Assembly (NCBI GenBank): GCA_023634235.1
Contig: JAMKCF010000002.1
Span: forward strand, 7,510,722-7,574,721
Length of the DNA stretch: 64,000 bases
Reading direction: 5' to 3'
Source: Pisaster brevispinus
Lineage: Eukaryota; Echinodermata; Asteroidea; Forcipulatida; Asteriidae
A program made the position numbers and the translations under genes. Below are positions 34,345-61,830 of this stretch, in pieces; the stretch's first letter is position 1, and each line of letters opens with the position of its first letter. The notes under the pieces are model-generated. The model ran no database searches. It saw only the letters and a program-made list of their open reading frames with translations, and had not been told where the DNA came from.

Positions 34345-34699
34345 TATGGCGTCCATAATGGCCGCCATTTTCGAATCTTATCCAACCAGAGATGCTGTAA
34401 ATACAAGCCTTTAGTGTCTAAAGGTATATGTTTTGAGGCTCGCAGGATCCAACAAAGTAATTATTTTTTCATTTTAGATCTCATAAGTATCTAAAACCAG
34501 GATGGCGTCCAAAATGGCCGCCATTTTTATATACTTTAATTACTATGCAATTTGACTTGCTGTAAACACAAATAAAGTGTCTCAACATATGTTTTAAGGC
34601 ACAAGAAATCCAATAGAACCGTTTTTTTGAGAGTTTAGAATTCATTAGTATCTAAAACGAAGATGGCCTCCAAGATGGCCTCCAAAATGGCCGCCATTT
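34345..34699. repeat. Three tandem repeats of about 155 bp with YY1-like palindromes
   Basis: Blocks at 34345-34374, 34498-34528 and 34661-34699 each contain ATGGCSTCCAAAATGGCCGC-type sequence ending GGCCGCCATTT(T). The intervening AT-rich parts (CTGTAAA-ACA, ATATGTTTTRAGGC) are also alike. GGCCGCCATTTT is the reverse complement of a good YY1 site. Confidence 0.75.
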
Positions 34700-34710
34700 C
34701 TAAATCTTAT

Positions 34711-35993
34711 CATAGCCCTGTTCTGGCCATGCCAGCCCTGGTTGCAGAGTGACCGTCAGAACCCCATTCTGGTCATGCCAGCCCTGGTTGCAGAATGATC
34801 TTCATAGCCCCATTCTGGCGCATGCTAGCCCTAGTTTCAGATTGATTCTTCATAGCCCCATTCTGGCGCATGCTAGCCCTGGTTTCAGATTGATTCTTAT
34901 AGCCCTATTCTGGTCATGTCAGCCCTGGTTGCAGAGTGATCTTCATAGCCCCATTCTGGTTATGCCAGCCCCGGTTGCAGAGTGATCGTCATAGCCCCAT
35001 TCTGGCCATGCCAGCCCTGGTTGCAGAGTGATCCTCATAGCCCCACTCTGGTCATGCCAGCCCTGGTTGCAGAGTGATCCTCATAGCCCCATTCTGGCCA
35101 TGCCAGCCCTGGTTGCAGAGTGATCCTCACCCCCCCCCCCCCCATTCTGGCCATGCCATCCCTGGTTACAGAGTGATCCTCACCCCCCCCCCCCATTCTG
35201 GCCATGACAGCCCTGGTTGCAGAGTGATCTTCATAGCCCCACTCTGGTCATGCCATCCCTGGTTGCAGAGTGATCCTCATAGCCCCACTCTGGTCATGCC
35301 ATCCCTGGTTACAGAGTGATCCTCACCCCCCCCCCCCCAATCTGGCCATGCCAGCCCTGGTTGCAGAGTGATCCTCATCCCCCCCCCCCATTCTGGCCAT
35401 GACAGCCCTGGTTGCAGAGTGATCCTCATAGCCCCACTCTGGTCATGCCGTCCCTGGTTGCAGAGTGATCCTCACCCCCCCCCCCAATCTGGCCATGACA
35501 GCCCTGGTTGCAGAGTGATCCTCATCCCCCCCCCCCCATTCTGGCCATGACAGCCCTGGTTGCAGAGTGATCCTCACCCCCCCCCCCCCCCCACCAATCT
35601 GGCCATGCCAGCCCTGGTTGCAGAGTGATCCTCACCCCCCCCCCCCAATCTGGTCATGCCAGCCCTGGTTGTAGAGTGATCCTCATAGCCCCACTCTGGC
35701 CATGTCAGCCCTGGTTACAGAGTGATCCTCATAGCCCCACTCTGGTCATGCCATCCCTGGTTACAGAGTGATCTTCATAGCCCCATTCTGGCCATGACAG
35801 CACTGGTTGCAGAGTGATCCTCACCCCCCCCCCCCCAATCTGGCCATGTCAGCCCTGGTTACAGAGTGATCCTCACCCCCCCCCCCCATTCTGGCCATGA
35901 CAGCCCTGGTTGCAGAGTGATCCTCACCCCCCCCCCCCCCAATCTGGCCATGCCAGCCCTGGTTACAGAGTGATCTTCATAGCCCCATTCTGG
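34711..35993. repeat. Minisatellite, about 26 copies of a 47-bp unit with poly(C) variants
   Basis: The unit carries CATGCCAGCCCTGGTTGCAG followed by AGTGATCCTCATAGCCCCATTCTGGC. In roughly half of the copies TAGCCCC is replaced by a run of 10-17 C. The string AGTGATC recurs about every 47-52 bp. Several long open frames in this block are products of the repeat, not genes. Confidence 0.95.
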
Positions 35994-51119
<15,126 letters not shown>

Positions 51120-52655
51120 ATAAGATGTCATCTTCAAACTGTTACTAAAACATCTTCTTCTTCAAAGGCTCTTGTAACTTTAACAACCCTGCTTGTCAAT
51201 CATCCAAAAAATCTGAATTATACACACATTTTATTTTCTCAATGTCACATTAATTGTTCTTCTTCATCATAAACTCGTACTGTACAGAGAAGAACTTTTC
51301 CATTTGTAAAAGATATTACACTTTCTCTAATGAATGTTGGACACTACAATGCTCCTAAGTACATGTCATTCTGATACGACTGACTGGATACAGACCACAT
51401 TATGTTACATGGAGTTACTCAGAAACATTCTTATTAACCATGGCACCTATATACATCATTTAAGCAACAAATTACAAGTTCTTTCTTTATGGAAGGTATA
51501 TTTGAGATTTATCTGTATAGAATTTCATTCTTAAAAAACAATGTTTTTGTTATTTCAAATTCCTCATAATCTCTGTTGAGATTTCCTAACTTTTTAATGT
51601 GTAACTTATTATATTATTTTTTTTTTTTGGGGGGGGAGGAGGTGTTGAGAAAATGTTATACTTGAATATGTATAAATTTCTAAACCTGTATTTTTGTCCA
51701 CTTACACATCAACTTTCTTTATCTGGGGCTCAGAAAATTTGCTGTTATTAAAGAAGCATCTTTGGGGTTTATCAAATGTTTTTGTACCTCCTTTTACTAA
51801 AATTTGTGCTTTCTTTTATGAGATGACACAACCAGTGAAAGGGTTTTAAATGTACACAACCTGTGAACATGTTTGATATAATATTTCTAGACTTCACACA
51901 AATGTTTTCTGAAGTGGGCGTATGGGGGCTGTTTGCATAAAGGGGGGCAGAAGGGTTTACTTGCCTGGAATTTTACACCTGGATAAAAACATGAATACCA
52001 ATTTCTTATACCAAGTAAAAAAAAGTCTTATTTGCTTTCTCTGTCCAATTTATATTCTTGCTGTGCCCAAATTGTCCACATTTTCCTTGCCGAGATTTGG
52101 GAGACCAGTGCCCCCCCTTTTTCCCCCTGGGTTGTTCGCCTTGAACTTCCTCTGAACTTCTCTGTCCTTGGTATAGATCAAATTATTTGGCAAAAGAAAA
52201 TTTAACTTTCTATTGAGACTTCACCACAGCAAATCACCTGGGTTCTGTTTGTTAATTCAAGGCCTGACAGTTGTGCAAGTACAGAGTTATGGTTCTTGAT
52301 GGATATTTCCATTAATTGATAACTGCTCCAAATAATAATTATATCTAGTATTTAGTATACACTCTCCATAGTACACCATATCACAGTGTTTACACAAAAT
52401 AATCAAATCACATATGGAGTGGTTGACAGGAAACTCAATTTACAATTAAATGTTAATACTGCTTTACTTTGGAATCTATTTCACTACATTATTGAAACTG
52501 AAAGTCAGCTCCAAAGTCACAAAAAATATTAGACACAAATGAAAAAAACATTACGCAAAATATTTTGGTAAAACTATTGCAACAATGCTAATTGTTCAGT
52601 TGATTCTGTTTAGTTATTCATATGTAAAATAAATATTAGAATGCTTGATACTTGT
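51120..52655 (+). other. GABARAP: Probable GABARAP 3' UTR
   Basis: The first AATAAA after the stop is at 52628-52633, suggesting a 3' end near 52650. The stretch is AT-rich, lacks recognised mobile elements and has a T run followed by G run near 51620-51640. Confidence 0.45.
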
Positions 52656-54013
52656 TAATTTAAATTTTATTAAATCTGTTTATTATTATTACAATATATT
52701 GTGTTTTAAAACCATGTTTTACATTGTCTTTAATCATGTAAATCTGCAAGTTGAACTTATCAAAGTAAATATTTGTCCAATTTGGGCTAAAAGATACAAT
52801 GGAATGTTTGCTTGGTATTAATGCATGTACATGTAGCACTTAAGGAAAAAACATTGTTAAAATGCGTGCATTGTCTCAAATAGCTTTATACTTTGAACAT
52901 TAGTTGTTTTTGGACAAACACATCATCTCAAATCATCGCACTCATTTTTGATGTATTACAAACATAAGCTTCAGCTGAGCTTTGGGTGGTAATGGGTTGG
53001 GTTTTTTTTACATTGTGTACTCAAAAATGTTTGTACAAGACAGGAGACTTTCATGCAGTTTTTCCAAAGGTGACAGCATTTCAATCATGAACATTTTGAG
53101 CTGACGTTTTTGCACAAAACTTTTCCTGTTCAATACTAATATTGTTAATACAAAGCTGATTAGTAACCAAAGATATCCTATCCCTCTACTGATAATTGTA
53201 GACATTTAGTGAATTAGGATAAATGGTTATAGTGATTTGATGCATTGCGTGGTGGAGTTTCCATATACATGTACCCCCCCCCCAATGTATATATTGGTGG
53301 GTGGTATCATCGTACTATCTACTTTAAATCAACAGGAGCCGAAACTTGTAGAGCTTCAAATAACCACTAGACAAGCTGGCAAGCCAGAGATTTAAAGCTG
53401 GCCCTGGGTTGCAATCTGTTCAATTGCATTAATGATTGGTCTATCCTATCCACTGTCTAGCCTTTGTCAATTGTTGTGTTCTGCCAACTTGTTTTCCCTG
53501 TACTTCACTTTTATTTGTGCAGCCTTTGAGTCTAATTGAGTTGGCTTTTAAGCTGCTCAAATTACGTTACCAACTTTGGCGTGCTGAACTGTTCGGGTGT
53601 GTTGTCTGATTATTTCCCATACTATGTGGTAGGAGATCAAAAAGCAGCACATGTTCTATCAGACTAAGGCAGTCTCCAAATTTCCCAATACATTGAATGG
53701 CAGTAGATAAACAGCAGAACAAGCTATATTTATTAAGATCAATTCTACATAGCTAAGTACACGTAGATACCACATGGTCTTACTTTATACTGATTATTTA
53801 GGCGTAAAGGTAAAGGCACTCCTGAAAATTTGCACTTGTAAATAATTATACAAATACATGTAATTGCTTTGCTTATTATGGTTGGATGTTATGAGTGTAG
53901 TAGGTTATTAGTACAGTGTTTGGTATTATTTAAGTAGATGGTTGACCAAACATTTTAACCATTATTACATTAAAATGAGTTTAACATAAGAAATAAAGAA
54001 ATAGACGTGCTTG
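52656..54013. other. AT-rich stretch without a supported gene
   Basis: No recognisable coding region or TIR. A C run lies at 53274-53283 next to a small ATGTATATAT palindrome. Confidence 0.5.
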
Positions 54014-55451
54014 TTTAATGGACGTTTGAATCTTGTACATTGCCGATGTCAGCCATGCAATTTTAGAAAAGGTTATCTTTGCATCTGAATTACGGTACTC
54101 CATTCTACCATTCGACATGCCCTGAAAATAAACTGTTGGCAATAACAATTCTACTTTGTTTACTTTTACCTTTCTTTGCAACTACACGAATGTAATGAGG
54201 ACTTTTGTAATTTACTGCATCTTTTATAATAGGCCTAATTCACAAAGAGGGGTGAACTCTAGACTGTTTTGATCATGGGGGGTTGGGGGGTTCGTATGTG
54301 ATGGCCATCACTCCAACATGCTACTTTCAACAGTATTTTATAAGTTGCTGCATATAAGGAACCTTATAAAATTCCGGGCACCAGCGTCGTTGTCTCAGTG
54401 TGTGTGTGTTGCTCTTTGCGGTTTTGACTGGCTTTTCAAATACCGCGCGCCCTGTGCATAGATATGATGCAGTTTCCTTTGCAAGGTCAAAGTGCATAAA
54501 TAAATGTAATACAATTTTAGCCAGCCTATTTTTTACCGTACATGTGTGTGGAAATCTATGTTCATGCGTTATCGTTTACCATTCCTTCATTCCTTCACTG
54601 TTCCTGTAAACCTTCAACAAACAAAGACTAAATTAGCACTAGACACGTTTGGTAATTGTCAAAGACCAGTATTCTCACTTGGCGTATCTCAACATATATG
54701 CATAAAATAACAAATCTGTGAAAATTTGGGCTCATCGAAGTTGCTAGAAAATAATAAAGAAACTTGAAACACCCTTGTTGCACAATGTGTGTGCTTTCAG
54801 ATGCCTGAAAAAGGCTTCAGGCCTGAAGTCTTTCTCAGATTCAAATATTTTAGTGAAATTACCCCTTTCTCAAAAACTACGTTACTCCAGAGGGAGTCGT
54901 TTCTCGGCAATGTTTTATACTATCAACAGCTCTCCTTTGCGATCGTTACCAAGTAAGTTTTTATGCCAAAATATATTTTGAGTAGTGATTATTATAAACA
55001 AAAGGTAAGCAATTTCAGAATAATCTAGAGAATTTTTAAGTCCAAAACCCTAACCCACTGTCAAGCTCTTTTCAGAATGCATTTTATTCACTTTATAATA
55101 ATTCCTTGCGAGAAGGTACTTTTCGCCACACCATTCACAACAACGTCCCATAGCGAGCTAGCTGTTAGAAACACATGGCGAATCATGAATAATTCACGAA
55201 AAGGTGCAAACTCGATCGTTGATTGGCTTCCCCGGAAAGTCGGGGGAAAAACAATGAAACACTTAAACGCCCTCATACAAGATATCCAAGACCTTCGCGC
55301 AAGCTGGAAATCGAACCAAGGATAGTGACGCCCTCTGTTGTTTGAATTGATCCATTTCGGTGCGAACTACCAACGATGGATAATAGTCACTGATAGTAGA
55401 CTCATTCTGTTGTTCGAATTGATCCATGCGAAGGTCTTGGAACCAAGACTA
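54014..55451 (+). repeat. Left arm (1.44 kb) of a large inverted repeat
   Basis: Runs from TTTAATGGACGTTTGAATCT to GGAACCAAGACTA and matches 60009-61348 in reverse complement at high identity. Both arms encode the same meaningless 69-residue frame (54400-54609 here). Compared with the right arm it keeps about 90 bp that the other lacks (near 55005-55020 and 55073-55137). Confidence 0.93.
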
Positions 55452-56400
55452 GGTTCATACCAGTCACGCATGTTGGGTTTTTTTGCGGCGGGGTTATTTA
55501 GTCTGTAGCTAGCGGAGCTTGCGTGAGGGTCAGATGATTTGTGGGTGTTCATTTGGGGATAAATTTGGCATATTCAAAACATAGATGGGGGGTTTTGCCA
55601 AATAAATAAGTGTGTAATAGCAGTGTGTTATGTTTTTGTAGGACTCGGGAACGACACTTAGTCAACTGGCGGGAAAATACAAAGTGCAGTGAATAAAATT
55701 AATTCAACAATGACTGAGATAATTAAATTTAAATTATGCTCGAAAGTACGGGGAAAAAATTCCACATTTTTTATAAGGATACTGCACATTTCTGTTAATG
55801 AAACTTTGTCATCCAGGTAATCTTTTTTTTAGATTGACATGGCCTCCTATCTCCCCTTTATGTTTCTTTCATAAATTGATAAATTGCTTACTCATTTACT
55901 TAATTAAGTTAATAACAACATAAAATAAAGGCAATCAGTATGTAGTCATGGCCGGCATTAGTGGGGAAACGTTGCCCTGCAAATCAACAAAAAAGAAATA
56001 ACAAGACAAAAAATAACTCAGAAAATGCAAAAATAAAGACATACAGAAAAACTGAAATATACTGAGAAGGTAATTAAAAGTACATATATGATACAAAGAA
56101 ACAAACGGCAAAACACGGCTATAGAAAGGTGCAGAAACAAAGACACTTTTAACAAGTAAAGATAAAGAGAAATAAAAAATTAAAGAAAAAAGGATATCAA
56201 GTAACAAATAAATACAGGAGCACAGAAGCCTAATTTCCATACAAAGAAACCAGTGGATGGCTTAGACATTATATGTTAGTCGCTCAACACAAGTTTTAAC
56301 ATCATGAAAATACCTACAAATGATCATGCCAAGCATGCATCATCATGCCAAGTACATCCTTCCCCAGTATTCAACTCAACTCAACTCCGCCAATACACCC
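55452..56400 (-). repeat. Inverted copy of the 5332-6330 repeat
   Basis: The reverse complement of this stretch follows 5508-6330. The loop segment beyond the 28-bp arm (56260-56400) is in the same orientation as the loop at 5360-5479, that is, flipped relative to the rest. Confidence 0.8.
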
Positions 56401-56639
56401 CCAAATTATGCTTCGTAGTTGGAGAGAGGGGACGAGAATGGTGAGGAGGGCAGGCGACGTTTCGACCCCACTCAACATCTTTTGCATGGTCACAATTTTA
56501 TCATAAGACAAAACAACATTGCATACCGATGTTATCTACCGTTACCGAGCCAATTCTACAAAATGATTACCTCTGAGTGTTACCCCCCTCACCCCACATT
56601 AAATTTGCAGCATTTTATACACAAGAATCGCTCCCATCT

Positions 56640-56840
56640 AAAAGCAGGTGCTGCGCGAAGCGTAGCCTTTTTTCAAGGCCATCGTGGCTTGGACAGCTTT
56701 GTGAACAGTGGAGCGACTGGGACGGAGAGACCACGCGCGCCACTCGCTTGCGTGGTCTCCTCTTCGTGTCGCTTGGGATCGCGGCACTGCAAGCCACGAA
56801 GGCCTTGACAAAAGGCTACGCGAAGCGCGGCATCCGCTAG
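56640..56840. repeat. Foldback of about 185 bp
   Basis: GCGCGAAGCGTAGCC...TCAAGGCC-TCGTGGCTTG on the left is mirrored by CAAGCCACGAAGGCCTTGA...GGCTACGCGAAGCGC on the right. The overlapping open frames are artefacts of the palindrome. Confidence 0.75.
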
Positions 56841-57151
56841 TCGATAATAAACCCCTTATCAAAGAATGATGTGTGCGCCTGGTGGCTTCTTTTGCTTCAT
56901 GCGACTTGCGGTTGTAAGATGTATGATGAATATTCATGTCTTCACGATTCTTAACCAATCAAACTGCTCCGTCCAATTTTGGTAGCAAGTCCAATTGCAT
57001 GTGTTCAAAGCTGGGTACAAGTTATTCAAGACGGTAATTGCGACTGACTCACACACATATTGGGATAGAGGATGTGTGTACCGTCCCCGCAACTAGACCG
57101 CAAAACAATTACCGACTTGATTTCAAGACTACAAGCTCAGCGACGGACTAT

Positions 57152-57629
57152 GACTAATTTGTATGTAATATATAGGATACAACGCATAATTATATAAAAT
57201 CTGTCAAAATTTATAGTTCCAAAAAATATTTAAAAGCAGCAAAATATATTTTTGTAATTTATTTTTGAGGAAGATTTATTTTGACATTACGTTAACAAAT
57301 ATGTTCATGACGATCGTAATTATTTACATAATAGAAATTATATTAGAGGCACAAATATAAATGTACACTAATATTCATTCATGGAGAATTATGTATAGGA
57401 TACAAAATGTTGTTATTCAAGGAAAAATATAATTAATTTGTGCAAACTGAAATAATGTGTTTTAAAAATATATAAAGTTTACAAGTAATATAAAGTGTTG
57501 GTCAAATTACGGCACAAGTTGGCGCCCTTGTATTGGAGGAGAAAATAAAAAAGACGTGTGGTAAAAATAAATAAAGTTCACAAAAAAATATGAAGTGTTG
57601 GCCAAACTACGGCACAAGATGGCGCTCTT
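57152..57629 (+). repeat. Left arm of a nested inverted repeat (partner 59179-59745)
   Basis: Starts TAATTTGTATGTAATATATA and ends in CACAAGATGGCGCTCTT. Two tandem units of about 99 bp (AGTGTTGG-CAAA-TACGGCACAAG-TGGCGC) occupy the inner end. Confidence 0.75.
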
Positions 57630-58042
57630 GTATTCGAGGAGGGAACGTGGCAACCTCTTCCCCAGGGTGTGTCGAGCAGTACAAGGTTGACTGCTCTCTC
57701 ACCCTGGTATTGGAACATTTGCATATCCACAAATTTTGGATACGTATGCAAATTAGAATAGTCTGGCTGCATATCGAAATTCACATCTTCGCCATAGTCT
57801 CGTGGTCCGGTACCAGATTTAGTAGCTTGTATGTATTGGAAACATGTACATGTGCTAATGTAATGTTGTTGTCCAATCAGGGTCCAAGTGAGGAGTTTCC
57901 ATCCCAGGGTTTACTATTTACAAACATGGTTGGAAATAAATTAAACCATGGGGACGAGGTTGGGAACGTGGTGGCTGTGTTTACTACTAACTACTGGCTG
58001 GGTGTGTGTATACTGTCTGCTAAATTACAAATTAGGGGTTAA
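57630..58042 (+). other. Spacer segment with a partial copy at 63832-63930
   Basis: AACCTCTTCCCCAGGGTGTG...GTCGAGCAGTAC (57653-57693) and TTTACTATTTACAAA...CCATGGGGACGAGGTTG (57908-57963) recur next to each other at 63832-63926, where about 215 bp between them are missing. A 150-codon open frame covers it, but no domain is recognised. Confidence 0.5.
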
Positions 58043-58818
58043 ATTGTATTGGTAATAATTATGGCAGCGATTACCAAAATCTTGCTATGGTATTGGATTG
58101 TGTTCTGAGTACGTTCCCTCAAGTAAAGCTGTTGTCCTAACTTAATAATGCCATTTACAAATGTGGACTTATCTGTGTCATCGTTGTGCAATCTCACCAT
58201 GCTTTTTTGTATTTTGCTCGCTCATACTTGTAGATATGTTTAAAGCCATACACAATTGGGAAGCGGGGACAAGACTGGGACCTTACGGTCTGGATTTACA
58301 TCTTGATCCCTAAAAAAATGTTTCAGTCTTACTCTTACAGTTGTCCTGGTAAAAGAAACAATCACTGCACACTAGTTGAGTTGGCAATGTACCTGTAATT
58401 GAAGACCAGATAACTGGGCCCTTCCCTTGTACTCCTTTTTGAAATACATTTTGACATCAGTGAATGAGTCAGTTAGAACTATATAAGAAATCCAGTGCCC
58501 CACTTACTGTGTCTACACTTCCTTCCTCCATTTCTAAAGAAACCCACTCATAGTCATACCTTTAATTTGTATCAATTTATAGGCGTCCTAAGCTATGTAA
58601 AACATCTTTACTGATCATTCGCATGTGTAAGGTGATGTAATGTTTATGCCTAACCATTTTTATTATTATTAATACTAATTTTATGCATGTATATAATATT
58701 AAAAATTTAAATAGGGTGGTACTGTGGAGGGCTGGTGGTAGCTAGTCATACTAATCCTATTTAAAATTGCTAGTGCTACTGCTACCTAAATACAAATTAA
58801 TGTTGTAAATGTAAGTAC

Positions 58819-59038
58819 CTGTAGCTCTTCCCCTCCTTGGGGTCGTAAGTGGTCGGCGGGGTTGCCCTACAATGGCGACCGCAGCGGGGTTTGACGAGCC
58901 TGCTCCTTGTTCAACTGAGTTGTTTTGGGCAGCTGTAGAGTACGTGTGCTGCCTTCCAAATTCCCTCAAGAGGGACGAAAGTGTAGACACGCTTTCCTGC
59001 AACTGTTGCAGAACGACAGGACTGTTTTGGTTTGCCAT
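58819..59038 (-). CDS. Possible first coding exon, unknown protein
   Basis: Minus strand: ATG at 59036-59038 opens MANQNSPVVLQQLQESVSTL, a predicted amphipathic helix, followed by a low-complexity and basic segment (T-T-P-R-R-G-R-A). The frame meets a donor-like CAG|GTACTT at 58819. No downstream exon was identified on this strand. It sits just inside the right arm of the nested inverted repeat, so it could be part of a mobile element. I do not recognise the protein. Confidence 0.3.
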
Positions 59039-59178
59039 TCTTTAGACTGTAAGCACCTTCGATCCGGTGCAGCGAGCAGCTAAAACACACGTGGGCCAGG
59101 CAGAGAGAGCACTCTACTACGCACATACAAACGTAAACATACACACGCATCTGCTGAATTTATGTTCGGCGGGTTCGG

Positions 59179-59745
59179 AAGAGCGCCATCTTGTGTGGTA
59201 ATTTGGCCAACACTTTATATTTGTAAACTTTATTTTAAGACACATCGAATATAGCGCCATCTCGTGTGGTAATTTGGCCAACTCTTTATATTTGTAAACT
59301 TTATATTATATTATATTTTAACACACATCGAATATTTTAGTTTTTCTTTTCATCCTCGAATACTTGTGCCGTAATTTTGCCAACACTTTGTATAATTTGT
59401 AAACTTTTTATATTTTTTGAAAACATTTTACATTTCAGTTTGCACAAAAAAAGGAAAACCGACATAATCTTATTTTCTCATTGAATGCAAATAGTTGTAT
59501 CTTAATAATAGATTTCCGTGAATAAATATTTTTGTACGATTATATTTTTGCCATAAATATAAATTTTTAATGCAAAAGTAATTGGTTTTAAATAAATAAA
59601 ATAAAATAAAAGTAACTTGTTAACAAAATATATTTTGTAACTTACAACCGATATTTTTTAATTTTAAATATTTTGTAACATATTTTTTATATTTATGTAT
59701 GTTTTATATTATATACATTATATCCTATATATTAAATACAAATTA
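59179..59745 (-). repeat. Right arm of the nested inverted repeat
   Basis: Reverse complement of 57152-57629, with tandem units (GCGCCATCTYGTGTGGTAAT) at about 59182 and 59252. Confidence 0.75.
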
Positions 59746-59855
59746 TATAAATATTTAGTTTAGGTTTTTAATTAGTTTATTCCCCTTTGGCTTGCCATAA
59801 CGGACGCGGTAAAAACTAATTTCTCATTGGCTAAGATCGCGGGCAGTTTATTCAT

Positions 59856-59971
59856 GGGTACGTTTTCGCGACTGTAACCAATAACTGTTTCGGTCACTGA
59901 CCAGTGATTAACCAACGGCCAAGTTAACCGAAACTGTTACATGTATTGGTTACGACCGCAAAATCGCACCC
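59856..59971. repeat. Palindromic element, family copy 2
   Basis: GGGTACGTTTTCGCGACTGT at the left and GGTTACGACCGCAAAATCGC at the right; inner CCAATAACTGTTTCGGT is mirrored by ACCGAAACTGTTACATGTATTGG. Related to 6416-6525 and 61765-61830. Confidence 0.75.
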
Positions 59972-60008
59972 CAGGATCGAGTAAAAAATGTGCGTGCCAG
60001 GCTGAGCA

Positions 60009-61348
60009 TAGTCTTGGTTCCAAGACCTTCGCATGGATCCATTCGAACAACAGAACGAGTCCACTATCCATCGTTGATAGTTCGCGCCGAAATGGATCAA
60101 TTCAAACAACAGAGGGCGTCACTATCCTCGGTTCGATTTCCAGCTTGCGCGAAGGTCTTGGATATCTTGTATGAGGGTGCTTAAGTGTTTCATTGTTTTT
60201 CCCCCGACTTTCCGGGGAAGCCAATCAACGATCGAGTTTGCACCTTTTCGTGAATTATTCATGATTCGCCATGTGTTTCTAACAGCTAGCTCGCTATGGG
60301 ACGTTGTTGTGAAAAGAGCTTGACAGTGGGTTAGGGTTTGGACTTAAAAATTCTCTACCTTTTGTTTATAATAATCACTACTCAAAATATATTTTGGCAT
60401 AAAAACTTACTTGGTAACAAGCAAAGGAGAGCCGTTGATAGTATAAAACATTGTGAGAAACGACTCCCTCTGGAGTAACGTAGTTTTTGAGAAAGGGGTA
60501 ATTTCACTAAAATATTTGAATCTGAGAAAGACTTCAGGCCTGAAGCCTTTTTCAGGCATCTGAAAGCACACACATTGTGCAACAAGGGTGTTTCAAGTTT
60601 CTTTATTATTTTCTAGCAACTTCGATGAGCCCAAATTTTCACAGATTTGTTATTTTATGCATATATGTTGAGATACGCCAAGTGAGAATACTGGTCTTTG
60701 ACAATTACCAAACGTGTCTAGTGCTAATTTAGTCTTTGTTTGTTGAAGGTTTACAGGAACAGTGAAGGAATGAAGGAATGGTAAACGATAACGCATGAAC
60801 ATAGATTTCCACACACATGTACGGTAAAAAATAGGCTGGCTAAAATTGTATTACATTTATTTATGCACTTTGACCTTGCAAAGGAAACTGCATCATATCT
60901 ATGCACAGGGCGCGCGGTATTTGAAAAGCCAGTCAAAACCGCAAAGAGCAACACACACACACTGAGACAACGACGCTGGTGCCCGGAATTTTATAAGGTT
61001 CCTTATATGCAGCAACTTATAAAATACTGTTGAAAGTAGCATGTTGGAGTGATGGCCATCACATACGAACCCCCCAACCCCCCATGATCAAAACAGTCTA
61101 GAGTTCACCCCTCTTTGTGAATTAGGCCTATTATAAAAGATGCAGTAAATTACAAAAGTCCTCATTACATTCGTGTAGTTGCAAAGAAAGGTAAAAGTAA
61201 ACAAAGTAGAATTGTTATTGCCAATAGTTTATTTTCAGAGCATGACGAATGGTAGAATGATAGGTACCGTAATTCAGATGCAAAGATAACCTTTTCTAAA
61301 ATTACATGGCTGACATCGGCAATGCACAAGATTCAAACGTCCATTAAA
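60009..61348 (-). repeat. Right arm (1.34 kb) of the large inverted repeat
   Basis: Reverse complement of 54014-55451 with scattered substitutions and two deletions. It ends at ATTAAA (61348); the bases outside the two arms do not form an obvious target duplication. Confidence 0.93.
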
Positions 61349-61760
61349 TCATGACCAACCGATAAACCTAACCAACTGCAAGCATATAATTTAGCTTGAG
61401 TAATTTCAGAATCACTTGCTTAGTGCGTTGATAGCGATGAAGAAGTCATGGTCAATCAAAACGTGAGTGCGCGTGCATACTGCATACAATCATGCTCGAT
61501 CGTGTCGACGACCTCGTGACCTTTCTTATCTTGCTTTTCTTGCAAGCTTGTCATTTTAGTCACAAATATGAATAAAACATGATTTGATGCTTCATGGAAA
61601 TAACTTGGCCACGCCTTCTTAAACAAGATATCCAAGACGTTACTACAGACAGTCGTCAACCGAAATTAATTCAAGAAGAAAAGCGCGCCCTCTGTAGGGT
61701 TATCACGTTACGTTACGAGGATGAGATAGTGACGTCTTGGACCAAGACTAAGTCGAAGTC
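61349..61760. other. Diverged relative of the inner arm end
   Basis: The part 61620-61755 (AAGATATCCAAGAC, GCCCTCT, GATAGTGACG, CAAGACTA) is a diverged copy of the segment at 55275-55451. No gene is supported. Confidence 0.45.
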
Positions 61761-61764
61761 CGCT

Positions 61765-61830
61765 CGCGGTCGTAACCAATAACTGTTTCGGTTGAACTTG
61801 CCATTGAAACAGTTATTGGTTACGACCGCG
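61765..61830. repeat. Palindromic element, family copy 3: perfect 25-bp arms
   Basis: CGCGGTCGTAACCAATAACT... (61765-61789) is mirrored exactly by 61806-61830 around a 16-base loop. Confidence 0.9.

Noticed and set aside
34749..35550. Several 60-80 residue frames
   Set aside because: Translations of the 47-bp minisatellite.
54400..54609. Identical 69-residue open frames in both arms of the large inverted repeat (also 60751-60960, minus)
   Set aside because: Identity is explained by the arm duplication. No domain, no splice context, and low-complexity hydrophobic composition.
56419..56958. Overlapping frames on both strands, up to 129 codons
   Set aside because: They coincide with the foldback at 56640-56840 and have no domain.
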